Assembly (NCBI GenBank): GCA_016787605.1
Contig: JAEUUE010000030.1
Coordinates: 1-64,000 of the forward strand
Reading direction: 5' to 3'
DNA length: 64,000 bases
DNA from: Cyclobacteriaceae bacterium
Lineage (GTDB): Bacteria > Bacteroidota > Bacteroidia > Cytophagales > Cyclobacteriaceae
The notes beneath the pieces are model-generated. The model saw only the letters and a program-made list of their open reading frames with translations, was not told the origin of the DNA and did no database searches. Shown in pieces: positions 16,526 to 24,448 of the stretch; within the stretch, counting starts at the first letter, position 1, and each line of letters opens with the position of its first letter. The position numbers and the translations under genes are program-made.

Positions 16526-16600
16526 GGTGAAAGACGGGACTCGAACCCGCGACCCTCAGAATCACAATCTGATGCTCTAACCAACTGAGCTACATTCACC
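16526..16600 (-). tRNA. tRNA-His (anticodon GTG)
   Basis: A cloverleaf reads on the minus strand: D-arm GCTC/GAGC, anticodon stem TCAGA/TCTGA with loop TTGTGAT (anticodon GTG), T-arm GCGGG/CCCGT with loop TTCGAGT. The extra G at -1 (16600) opposite C73 (16526) is the His identity feature, and CCA is encoded at 16523-16525. The acceptor stem has one apparent mismatch, T6 opposite T67. A terminator follows. Confidence 0.93.
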
Positions 16601-16649
16601 GTATGGGGAGTGCAAAGGTAGGGGACGCGCCAAGAATTACAAAAATGCC

Positions 16650-17984
16650 CTACCAATCGGGCCTGAACGAAAGCCGCATGCCGGATTGGCCCTCGTAGAG
16701 CACCCCGTTTTCGTAGGCGAGATGTCCGGATACAAACGTATGGGTTACCTGGGACTGGAATACTTGCCCTTCGAAGGGTGACCAGCCGCATTTGGCCCGT
16801 ATGTTGGAAGGCTCGACCCGCCAGGGCCGGTGGGGGTCCACGATGACCAGGTCGGCATAGGCTCCCTCGCGAATGAATCCGCGGTCTTCAATCCGGAATA
16901 GAAGGGCGGGGTTGTGACACATCTTTTCAACCATTCGCTCTATCGACAGCTTACCCTGCTTTACGAATTCCATCATGGCCACGACACTGTGCTGCACGAG
17001 TGGACCTCCGGCCGGCGCGGAGAAGTAGGGCTGCTGCTTCTCTTCCCGGGTATGGGGCGCGTGGTCGGTAGCGATCACGTCGATGCGGTTGTCCAGGACA
17101 GCCTTCAGGATCGCTGCCTGGTCAGCCGATGTCTTGATGGCCGGGTTCCATTTGATGTACATCCCCAATCGGTCGTAGTCGGAGTCATTGAACCAGAGGT
17201 GATGGATGCACGCCTCGGCGGTGATCTTCTTCTTTGACAGCGGCAGTTCGTTCGAAAAGAGTTCCGTTTCTTTTGCTGTTGAAATGTGCAGGACATGAAG
17301 CCGGGTGCCGAACTCACGGGCCAGTTCAACGGCCATATGGGAAGAGAGGTAACACCCTTCGACATTTCGGATTTGAGGATGCATGGAGGGCGTTACCTTG
17401 TCACCGTATTGAGCCTTGAACTGTTCCGCGTTCTTTCGAATGGTCGGTTCATGTTCGCAATGCGAGGCAATGAGGCCGGGAAAGTTCGAGAACACAGAAC
17501 GAAGAACTTTCGGATCGTCGACGAGCAGGTTTCCGGTGGAGGATCCCATGAAGATTTTCAACCCGCAAACCCGCGTGAGGTCCGTGCGCAAGATCTCTTG
17601 AAGGTTGTCATTGGCCGTTCCCATGTAGAAGGAATAGTTGGCCAGGGAATCGCGCTGGGCACGCTGATATTTCTCTTCAAGTAAATCCTGTGTAAAGGTG
17701 GGTGGGACAGTATTGGGCATCTCCATGTAGGAGGTCACCCCGCCAGCGACCGCTGCCCGCGATTCCGTGTAGATGGTTGCTTTGTGCGTGAGACCCGGCT
17801 CCCGAAAGTGGACCTGGTCATCGATCGCGCCGGGAATCAGGTAATGACCGGCCGCATCAATCGTCTTTCCCGGGTGGGAAAGGCCTTTGCCGATCCGGGC
17901 AATGTGCTGGCCATCGATCAGGACATCGCCTTCTGTGACCTTGCCTTCGTTTACTATCTTCGCGTTAACGATGAGTGTTTTCAT
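16650..17984 (-). CDS. pyrC: Dihydroorotase
   Basis: A 444-residue cytosolic amidohydrolase that cyclises carbamoyl-aspartate in pyrimidine synthesis. Visible: IDDQVHFREPGLTHK at the start of the barrel, SYMEMPNTVPPT, LKIFMGSSTGN with the carboxylated Lys, LHVLHISTAKE, and the Asp motif IATDHAPHT; the end has KCGWSPFEG. The usual His-x-His metal motif reads Gln-Val-His here, a form I recall from other Bacteroidota dihydroorotases. The ATG at 17984 is chosen over an upstream start because a promoter box lies directly before it. It is divergent from the helicase gene with just 24 bp between start codons. Confidence 0.92.
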   Translation of the reverse strand: MKTLIVNAKIVNEGKVTEGDVLIDGQHIARIGKGLSHPGKTIDAAGHYLIPGAIDDQVHFREPGLTHKATIYTESRAAVAGGVTSYMEMPNTVPPTFTQDLLEEKYQRAQRDSLANYSFYMGTANDNLQEILRTDLTRVCGLKIFMGSSTGNLLVDDPKVLRSVFSNFPGLIASHCEHEPTIRKNAEQFKAQYGDKVTPSMHPQIRNVEGCYLSSHMAVELAREFGTRLHVLHISTAKETELFSNELPLSKKKITAEACIHHLWFNDSDYDRLGMYIKWNPAIKTSADQAAILKAVLDNRIDVIATDHAPHTREEKQQPYFSAPAGGPLVQHSVVAMMEFVKQGKLSIERMVEKMCHNPALLFRIEDRGFIREGAYADLVIVDPHRPWRVEPSNIRAKCGWSPFEGQVFQSQVTHTFVSGHLAYENGVLYEGQSGMRLSFRPDW

Positions 17985-17989
17985 CGGGG

Positions 17990-17997
17990 CAAAGATA
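17990..17997 (-). promoter_or_regulatory. Candidate -7 box (TATCTTTG) of pyrC
   Basis: A perfect TAnnTTTG on the minus strand, 5 bp before the pyrC ATG and within the 24 bp that separate it from the divergent helicase start. Confidence 0.5.
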
Positions 17998-18008
17998 CTC
18001 CCAAATCG

Positions 18009-19271
18009 GTGGAAGCGCAGAACCTCGTATCGTGGTCCGACCTGAAGTTGAATCCGCAACTGTTGCGGGCGGTCTCAGAATTGGGGTTTGAACACCCCAC
18101 CGAAGTCCAGCGCCGCGTTATTCCGCTCGTCCTTGGCGGCCAGGGAGTAATCGGCATCGCTCAAACCGGAACAGGCAAGACGGCCGCCTATGTTCTTCCC
18201 CTGCTAAAGAAACTCACCCATGCACAGGGTACTGAGGCTCGTGCGCTTGTCCTGGCCCCAACGAAGGAGTTGGTCGTGCAACTGGCAACCCATGCACGGG
18301 AACTTGCCAGGCATACGGACTTGAGGATCGTTACCCTCTACGGCGGTGTAGGGCCCAAGACACAAATTGAACAAATGCAGGCCGGGTGCGATCTTTTGAT
18401 TGCCACACCGGGTCGCTTTATGGAACTATACCTACGGGGAGATCTTCCTTCCAAGCAGATCAAAATCCTGGTGTTGGATGAAGCCGATCGCATGCTGGAC
18501 ATGGGGTTTTTGCCACAATTGCGGAGAGTCTTTGAAGTCATCCCTCAGAAAAGGCAAACCCTGCTCTTCTCCGCTACCTTTTCACCGAAAGTGGAGAAGC
18601 TAACCGAAGAATTCCTGCTTTATCCGGCCAAGGTGGAAGTAACACCCCAGGCGACAGCCGCCCGGGAAGTGAAGCAGGTCCAGGTGCACGTGCCCAACCT
18701 GAGAACCAAAATCAACCTGCTGGAGTACTTATTGAAGGAGCCGGAGTTCACCCGGGTAATGGTCTTTGCGAGAACCAAACAGGCGGCGGACGATGTTTTC
18801 AAGTTTGTAGAGCGAAAAGAATTGGGCCCCGTTCGTGTGATTCATTCCAACAAGGGTCAGAATTCCCGCATCCAGGCAATGAATGAGTTTCGTGACGGCC
18901 ATTTGCGCGTCCTGGTTTCAACGGATGTGTCAGCCCGCGGGATTGACGTATCCGGCGTTTCGCACGTCATCAATTTCGATGTACCTCTTGCCTATGAGGA
19001 CTACGTGCATCGGATCGGGCGGACGGGGAGAGCCAACCAGCCGGGCGACGCGATCACCTTTGTCACGCCGGCGGAGGAGTTTCATGTGGGGCAGATTGAA
19101 AAATTGATGAGGGAGAAAATCCAGGTTCAGCCCATCCCTAAGCCTGTGGTTATCGAAGATACCCTCAAGGAAGAGCAACAGGAGCAGAACCGGGAGCTAG
19201 ATCGTCAACGAAGGAAAATGGACCCGTCGTTCAAGGGGGCATTCCATGATTCGAAGCGGATGAGGAAATGA
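18009..19271 (+). CDS. DEAD-box RNA helicase
   Basis: A 420-residue ATP-dependent RNA helicase of the RhlE/CsdA type. Motifs in order: Q motif GFEHPTEVQ, motif I AQTGTGKT, Ia PTKELVVQ, Ib TPGRF, II VLDEADRM, III SATF, V STDVSARGID and VI HRIGRTGRA, with a short basic tail (DRQRRKMDPSFKGAF). The start is taken as GTG at 18009 because upstream in-frame sequence is antisense to pyrC and carries no helicase-like residues; no nearer ATG exists. Its last bases overlap the start of the next gene by 4 bp, so the two are coupled. RNA targets are unknown. Confidence 0.9.
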   Translation: MEAQNLVSWSDLKLNPQLLRAVSELGFEHPTEVQRRVIPLVLGGQGVIGIAQTGTGKTAAYVLPLLKKLTHAQGTEARALVLAPTKELVVQLATHARELARHTDLRIVTLYGGVGPKTQIEQMQAGCDLLIATPGRFMELYLRGDLPSKQIKILVLDEADRMLDMGFLPQLRRVFEVIPQKRQTLLFSATFSPKVEKLTEEFLLYPAKVEVTPQATAAREVKQVQVHVPNLRTKINLLEYLLKEPEFTRVMVFARTKQAADDVFKFVERKELGPVRVIHSNKGQNSRIQAMNEFRDGHLRVLVSTDVSARGIDVSGVSHVINFDVPLAYEDYVHRIGRTGRANQPGDAITFVTPAEEFHVGQIEKLMREKIQVQPIPKPVVIEDTLKEEQQEQNRELDRQRRKMDPSFKGAFHDSKRMRK

Positions 19272-20362
19272 AAGGGTTCATCGTTATCGCAGGGTTTCTT
19301 CTGGTCGCCCCAGCCTGGGCGCAAGTCAATAACGACAATGTGGCCAACCGGATTCGCCTGGAGCCGGACGGACCGCCCTTGCACACCACCACCGCCTCAT
19401 CGACGGTCGAATGGGGCTGCCTCAACCAGGCGCTGACCGGCAAATGCCTGGTTTACCACAACGATCAGTGGTATTCCTTTCAGGTCAGCGAGCCGCAGGC
19501 CTATTTCCTGAACATTTCACGTCTCACCTGCCGAAGCAGCAACGGCATCCAGATCATTTTAATCGAAGGAAATCCATGCGAAACAAAAAACTACCGCGTG
19601 CTCCATTGCATCCGGCAGATCAAGAACGAAGAGGTATTTGTACCGTTGGGCATGGTAATGGCCAATATGACGTACTTGATTGAGATCGACGGTTTCGACG
19701 GAGACTATTGTGATTTCGACATTCAAATTGCCAGACGGCCACTCGGGCTGCCGATGAAGTTTGAGGAGACGGATCGCACCGATGTCGCCGTCAGCACCGG
19801 AACCCAGAAGGACAGTGTCGTAGATATTGCCTGGAAAGTACCTGCCGGCCGGCTGGACCAAATCGATCAATTCCGCGTCTATCGATTGAAAGAAAATGAC
19901 ATTCTCCGGCTGGAACGTGCGATGTCTGCCTCCCGGAATGCGTACGGGAAATCCGCAGAATCCTATCATCTGCAAGACACCCTGCCTTCACCCGGCGACT
20001 ATGTGTACCGGGTTTACGGGTATTCACCCAACGAGCAGCCCGTTCTCCTGAAGGAGGCTAGAATTTCCTATGTATTGGCAAAAAAGCCACCGCCCATATC
20101 CCAGCGCATCGAGATTGATCCGCCCTTCATGCAGAAGGTCGAGTATGCGGTGAGGGTCTATGAAGGGCAACAGCTCTCCATACTTCACGCGTTCAGCGGA
20201 GTCTATGATCCCGCCCAACCGGTGCCCGTCTCCATCGACATGAAGGAGTTTATTGCGGCCGGACACCGGACCTACATGGTTGTACTCATCAACAAGGCTA
20301 CGCGCGAGACGATGGAATTCTACTACCGGGTAGATGCGCGCGGTTCGGTGGTCAAGGAGTGA
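19268..20362 (+). CDS. Secreted six-cysteine protein with FN3-like domain, function unknown
   Basis: A 364-residue protein I cannot assign. A signal peptide (MKGFIVIAGFLLVAPAWAQ) precedes an N-terminal domain with six Cys (in VEWGC, LTGKC, SRLTC, EGNPC, RVLHC, DGDYC), which could form three disulfides, and a segment NDQWYSFQVSEP resembling bacterial pre-peptidase-like beta-sandwiches. Residues about 180-270 look like a fibronectin type III fold (VDIAWKVPAGRLDQIDQFRV to DYVYRVYGYS). The C-terminal 80 residues are beta-rich. It starts inside the helicase stop (ATGA overlap) and converges on another unfamiliar secreted gene. Possibly surface-exposed. Confidence 0.75.
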   Translation: MKGFIVIAGFLLVAPAWAQVNNDNVANRIRLEPDGPPLHTTTASSTVEWGCLNQALTGKCLVYHNDQWYSFQVSEPQAYFLNISRLTCRSSNGIQIILIEGNPCETKNYRVLHCIRQIKNEEVFVPLGMVMANMTYLIEIDGFDGDYCDFDIQIARRPLGLPMKFEETDRTDVAVSTGTQKDSVVDIAWKVPAGRLDQIDQFRVYRLKENDILRLERAMSASRNAYGKSAESYHLQDTLPSPGDYVYRVYGYSPNEQPVLLKEARISYVLAKKPPPISQRIEIDPPFMQKVEYAVRVYEGQQLSILHAFSGVYDPAQPVPVSIDMKEFIAAGHRTYMVVLINKATRETMEFYYRVDARGSVVKE

Positions 20363-20377
20363 GAGAGTCGCTAGCCC

Positions 20378-21196
20378 TCAGTCGATTCGACGAACAATGA
20401 AGCTCCCGTTCTTTCCGGGCCACCCCTGGGGACCCCAGCCATTGCCTTGATTCGCAGTCTTTGTTTGGCCTGATCCACCAGCGGAATATTGCACACCCTG
20501 GGCGTCGCTTTGAATGAACATGGGCTGGGGAATATCGCCATTTCCTCCATGGTCGGCTCGTGAGGCGCGCGGGGTAGCCTCACCTGAAACACTGGCTCGT
20601 TGCTGGTTTCCCCACAAATCCCAGGAGGCATTTTGACTATTGCTTTGGACGGGTACTTCTGGGGCCCCAGCAGGTTGGGTCAGCCGAGCACCTGCGCCGC
20701 CGCTGCCACCGGAAATGTCTACATGGATGGAATGCTTCTTCCCCTTATTGAAAGTTAATGGGAACCCCGGACTACTGTAGGTGAGCGATACCATCCCGCC
20801 ATTTCCTCCATCCCCTCCGCCATTTCGCCCGTCTGCGCCGGAGGCATCAATTGTCAGTGAACCAAGGGTTCTGAATGTCACCTGAGCGTCAATGCTGCGC
20901 CCCGGCATCCCATCCATAGATTTGGCCTCTTCCTGGGCAGATTTCCTGGCGCTTTTCGCCGAGGCATCCCAGGAGCATTTCTTGCCGATAATGGCAGTCC
21001 GGATAGTCAGCCGTGTATCGGGAGCCAGGAATACCACCCGGGCCTTATCTTCCATAATCAGCGTATCGATTTGCAGGTCAGTTTCGGAGATTTCGAGCAC
21101 CTGATTTTTAGCCACGGTCAATTTTGACACCACTTGCTGGGCCTGGAGTCCAATCGAGACACACGCGAATAGGGAAAATAGGCATGTTTTGAACAT
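20378..21196 (-). CDS. Secreted Gly-rich protein, function unknown
   Basis: A 272-residue protein with signal peptide MFKTCLFSLFACVSIGLQAQ. After a beta-strand region (residues 20-70: VLEISETDLQIDTLIMEDKA) it is very rich in Gly, Ser, Asn and Gln, with turns such as DGRNGGGDGGNGG, SGGSGGAGA and GNGWGPQGWPGKNG. This resembles the loops of parallel beta-helix or filamentous surface proteins rather than collagen (no G-x-y register). CCAATATA at 21225-21232 is one mismatch from an inverted -7 box. It converges with the six-Cys protein at 19268 with a 15 bp gap. Function not recognised. Confidence 0.7.
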   Translation of the reverse strand: MFKTCLFSLFACVSIGLQAQQVVSKLTVAKNQVLEISETDLQIDTLIMEDKARVVFLAPDTRLTIRTAIIGKKCSWDASAKSARKSAQEEAKSMDGMPGRSIDAQVTFRTLGSLTIDASGADGRNGGGDGGNGGMVSLTYSSPGFPLTFNKGKKHSIHVDISGGSGGAGARLTQPAGAPEVPVQSNSQNASWDLWGNQQRASVSGEATPRASRADHGGNGDIPQPMFIQSDAQGVQYSAGGSGQTKTANQGNGWGPQGWPGKNGSFIVRRID

Positions 21197-21258
21197 AGGA
21201 GCCGTTCTTGCCTGGGCGGCATATCCAATATACGGAAAATACCCCGGCAGCTGACAAC

Positions 21259-21286
21259 AAAAAAGGCGCGGTTTGGTCCGCGCCTT
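21259..21286 (-). terminator. Terminator of rho
   Basis: On the minus strand, stem AAGGCGCGG (21286-21278), 6-base loop, stem CCGCGCCTT (21271-21263), then T run (21262-21259), 22 bp after the rho stop. Confidence 0.85.
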
Positions 21287-21308
21287 CAGGGTTGGGTTTC
21301 TTTGGAAC

Positions 21309-22895
21309 TTAGCCGTTCATCGAAATCAGGAACTCTTCGTTGTTGCGGGTTCCTTTCATCTTGCTCTGCAGGAATTCCATCGCCTCCACGGAGTTCATGT
21401 CGCTCATGAACTTGCGGAGAATCCACACGCGCTGCAGTTCTTCTTCCTTCATCAGGAGATCCTCGCGACGTGTGCCGGATGCCGGTACGTCGATCGAAGG
21501 ATAGATCCGGCGGTTCGACAGCTTGCGGTCAAGCTGAAGTTCCATGTTGCCGGTACCTTTGAATTCCTCGAAGATAACCTCGTCCATTTTGGAGCCGGTA
21601 TCGATAAGCGCGGTGGCAATGATGGTGAGAGAGCCTCCGTTTTCAATCTTTCGAGCCGCTCCGAAGAACCGCTTGGGCTTGTGGAGCGCGTTGGCATCCA
21701 CACCGCCGGAGAGAATTTTACCGGAAGAAGGAACCACCGTATTGTGCGCGCGGGCCAGGCGGGTGATCGAGTCGAGCAGGATAACCACATCATGTCCGCA
21801 CTCCGTCATGCGTTTGGCTTTCTCCAGTACGATGCTGGCCACCTTCACGTGGCGCTCCGCCTGTTCGTCAAACGTGGAGGCAATAACTTCCGCGCGTACA
21901 CTTCTCGCCATGTCCGTGACTTCCTCGGGACGCTCGTCGATGAGCAATACGATGAGGTACACCTCGGGGTGATTTTCCGCGATGGCGTTTGCGATTTGTT
22001 TCAGCAAAACGGTTTTACCCGTCTTGGGCTGGGCAACGATCATTCCGCGCTGGCCTTTACCGATAGGGGCAAAGAGGTCCAGGATGCGCGTCGACATGTT
22101 GTCCGGCGTGGTGCTGAGCTTGAGTTTTTCGTTGGGGAAGAGCGGCGTCAGGTATTCGAAGGCCACGCGGTCACGAATCTCCTCGGACGTCTTGCCGTTG
22201 ACGTTGTCTACCTTGAGTAATGCGAAATACTTCTCGCCCTCTTTCGGCGGGCGGATTTGACCGCGAACCGTATCACCGGTCTTGAGTCCAAGCAGTTTGA
22301 TCTGCGCCGGAGACACGTAGATATCATCCGGGCTGGCGAGGTAGTTGTAGTCGGAGGAACGCAGGAACCCATAGCCATCTTGCATAAGTTCCAGTACGCC
22401 TTCGCTCATGACCGCGCCGTCAAACTCCCGGATATTCGAGATCCGCTGTTGCTGCTGGCGGTCGGGAGGGAGGTCCGGGCGCTGGCCCGGTTCGCCGCCC
22501 TGACCCTGTGGAGGACGGGGACCGCGGGGCTCTTCGGCACGCGGAGCCGGCTGTTGTACCGGTTGTTGTTGGGGTTCTTCAAAGCGGGTTACCGTGCCCG
22601 GGGTTTCTTTGGCGGGGGCCGGTTCGACGGGCTCCGGTGCGGGCTTGGTATTTTGACGCGGCTCGCGCCCCCCGTTGGACGGGGCTACATTCTCGCGCCG
22701 GCGGGGACGAAGCTTGCGCTCGCCAGAGTCATGGGGCTCCTTGCTCCCCGGCGTGTCGATCAGCGCCTGCTGATCCAGGATCTTATAAACCAGTTCCTGC
22801 TTGGCCAGCTTCTTGGCGTTTTTCACGCCCATCTTTTCAGCAATTTCCTTCAGCTCAGACAGGAGTCTGACATTCAAATCATCAATGGTATACAT
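21309..22895 (-). CDS. rho: Transcription termination factor Rho with disordered N-terminal insertion
   Basis: A 528-residue hexameric RNA helicase that ends transcripts. The N-terminal SAP-like helix domain (residues 1-46) is separated from the RNA-binding OSB domain (from about 158; [14 protein letters not shown]) by roughly 110 residues of low complexity rich in Pro, Arg, Gln and Gly. The C-terminal ATPase is canonical: [11 protein letters not shown] (Walker A), [24 protein letters not shown], and the R-loop [20 protein letters not shown]. Similar long insertions occur in Bacteroides Rho and are reported to promote condensate formation. A 165-base leader precedes the start (see promoter at 23067-23097), a usual site for autoregulation. 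Confidence 0.95.
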   Translation of the reverse strand: MYTIDDLNVRLLSELKEIAEKMGVKNAKKLAKQELVYKILDQQALIDTPGSKEPHDSGERKLRPRRRENVAPSNGGREPRQNTKPAPEPVEPAPAKETPGTVTRFEEPQQQPVQQPAPRAEEPRGPRPPQGQGGEPGQRPDLPPDRQQQQRISNIREFDGAVMSEGVLELMQDGYGFLRSSDYNYLASPDDIYVSPAQIKLLGLKTGDTVRGQIRPPKEGEKYFALLKVDNVNGKTSEEIRDRVAFEYLTPLFPNEKLKLSTTPDNMSTRILDLFAPIGKGQRGMIVAQPKTGKTVLLKQIANAIAENHPEVYLIVLLIDERPEEVTDMARSVRAEVIASTFDEQAERHVKVASIVLEKAKRMTECGHDVVILLDSITRLARAHNTVVPSSGKILSGGVDANALHKPKRFFGAARKIENGGSLTIIATALIDTGSKMDEVIFEEFKGTGNMELQLDRKLSNRRIYPSIDVPASGTRREDLLMKEEELQRVWILRKFMSDMNSVEAMEFLQSKMKGTRNNEEFLISMNG

Positions 22896-23066
22896 GAGGA
22901 GTTAAAACAGATAGTATGGATACAGTAAGAATGCGCACGGAATCAGCGGGTTCCCAATCCGGAGGGACAGCGGGAGAAAATCAGGGTCTGGAAACGTTTC
23001 AGAAAGGCGGAACCAAAAAATTGATTTGTCTACTGAGAAACGGCCCGGGAGGCCTGATTGACCCTG

Positions 23067-23097
23067 CAAGTATAGGCCAATTTGACGGATTATCAAA
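23067..23097 (-). promoter_or_regulatory. rho promoter (TTTG-N19-TATACTTG) with long leader
   Basis: On the minus strand TTTG (23097-23094), 19 bp spacer, then TATACTTG (23074-23067), one mismatch from TAnnTTTG. A start near 23062 gives a leader of about 165 nt before the rho ATG at 22895. The leader has no obvious ORF and may hold an autoregulatory Rho-loading site. Confidence 0.65.
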
Positions 23098-23129
23098 TGT
23101 GGTCGGAAAAAATTATGGTGTCATTGTGG

Positions 23130-23137
23130 TAGTTTTG
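23130..23137 (+). promoter_or_regulatory. Candidate -7 box (TAGTTTTG) of serS
   Basis: A perfect TAnnTTTG 22 bp before the serS ATG. No -33 TTTG visible. Confidence 0.5.
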
Positions 23138-23159
23138 CGCGACAATAAGGGAAACAGAA

Positions 23160-24443
23160 ATGCTACAGTTGACTACCATCCGCGATGAACGGGAGAAGGT
23201 ACTGACCGGCCTGAGGAAAAGAAACCTGAAGGATGCCGAGGCCCTCGTTGAGGCAGTCGTCAATCATGACAAGGAGCGCCGGCGCAAGCAAGTGCTTCGC
23301 GACGAGGCCAGCGCCGAACTCAACACCCTGTCGGCAAAGATCGGCGGACTGATGAAGGAGGGGAAGAAAGAGGAAGCCGAGGCGCTGCGGACCACCATCA
23401 GCGGAAAGAAGGAGGCCATAAAGACCCTTGAGGAGGAAGTGAAGCAGGAAGAGCTTCGTGTGCAGGAGATTCTCTACAAGATTCCCAATGTACCGGCCTC
23501 CAAAGTCCCTTCCGGCGCCGGTGCGGACGACAATCTCAACGTCCTGCAAAAGGGTGAAGCGCCCACACTGCCTCCCGATGCCTTGCCGCACTGGGAGTTG
23601 ATCAAGAAGTATGACATTATCGATTTTGACCTGGGCATAAAGATCTCAGGCGCGGGTTTTCCTGTGTACAAAGGCAAGGGCGCCAAACTCCAGCGCGCCT
23701 TGATCAACTTCTTCCTGGATGAAGCGGCTCAGCAGGGGTATCGGGAGGTGCAGCCCCCGATCGTTGTCAACGAAGCCAGCGGCTATGGCACCGGTCAGTT
23801 GCCCGACAAGGAAGGCCAAATGTATTTCGTGCCCGCCGACGGTCTCTACCTGATCCCCACCGCGGAAGTGCCCATTACCAACCTGTACCGAGATATGATC
23901 CTGGACGAGAGGGATCTTCCCATCAGGAACGTGGGCTACACGCCTTGTTTCCGCCGGGAAGCCGGCAGTTGGGGAGCCCACGTTCGCGGGCTAAACCGTC
24001 TCCATCAGTTTGACAAAGTGGAGATCGTACAGGTCTGCCGGGCCCAGGATTCCTATGCGACCCTTGATGTCATGTGCAACTATGTGCAGTCGCTGTTGGA
24101 GAAACTCGAACTGCCTTTCCGCAAGCTGTTGCTCTGCGGGGGCGACATGGGCTTCAACTCGGCGATGACCTATGATTTTGAAGTCTTCTCGGCGGCCCAG
24201 CAGCGGTGGCTGGAAGTAAGTTCGGTAAGCAACTTTGAAGCTTACCAGGCCAACCGACTGCGCCTGCGGTACAAGAACAAGGAGGGAAAGCCGGAGTTGC
24301 TTCACACCCTCAACGGCAGTGCCCTCGCCCTTCCCCGTATTGTGGCCGCCATCCTGGAAAACAACCAAACCGCTGAGGGAATTCGCGTACCCCGCGCACT
24401 GATCCCCTATACGCGTTTTGAAGTGATCGACATGAAACCCTGA
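23160..24443 (+). CDS. serS: Seryl-tRNA synthetase
   Basis: A 427-residue class II synthetase that charges tRNA-Ser. Residues about 25-110 are the long antiparallel coiled-coil tRNA-binding arm (EALRTTISGKKEAIKTLEEE). The catalytic domain shows motif 1 (INFFLDEAAQQGYREVQPP), the TAEVPITNLYRD serine-binding region, motif 2 (FRREAGSWGAHVRGLNRLHQF) and motif 3 (LNGSALALPRIVAAILEN). The helicase gene at 24449 begins 5 bp after its stop with a TTG codon. Length is normal. Confidence 0.96.
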   Translation: MLQLTTIRDEREKVLTGLRKRNLKDAEALVEAVVNHDKERRRKQVLRDEASAELNTLSAKIGGLMKEGKKEEAEALRTTISGKKEAIKTLEEEVKQEELRVQEILYKIPNVPASKVPSGAGADDNLNVLQKGEAPTLPPDALPHWELIKKYDIIDFDLGIKISGAGFPVYKGKGAKLQRALINFFLDEAAQQGYREVQPPIVVNEASGYGTGQLPDKEGQMYFVPADGLYLIPTAEVPITNLYRDMILDERDLPIRNVGYTPCFRREAGSWGAHVRGLNRLHQFDKVEIVQVCRAQDSYATLDVMCNYVQSLLEKLELPFRKLLLCGGDMGFNSAMTYDFEVFSAAQQRWLEVSSVSNFEAYQANRLRLRYKNKEGKPELLHTLNGSALALPRIVAAILENNQTAEGIRVPRALIPYTRFEVIDMKP

Positions 24444-24448
24444 CTGAC

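Noticed and set aside
17784..18008. N-terminal extension of the DEAD-box helicase into the pyrC region
   Set aside because: The added 75 residues are antisense to pyrC and lack helicase-like composition; GTG at 18009 is the only reasonable start.
22896..23159. Two short frames in the rho-serS spacer (64 and 90 codons)
   Set aside because: They lie in the promoter/leader region, carry low-complexity translations and no family features; the spacer is better explained by promoters and the rho leader.
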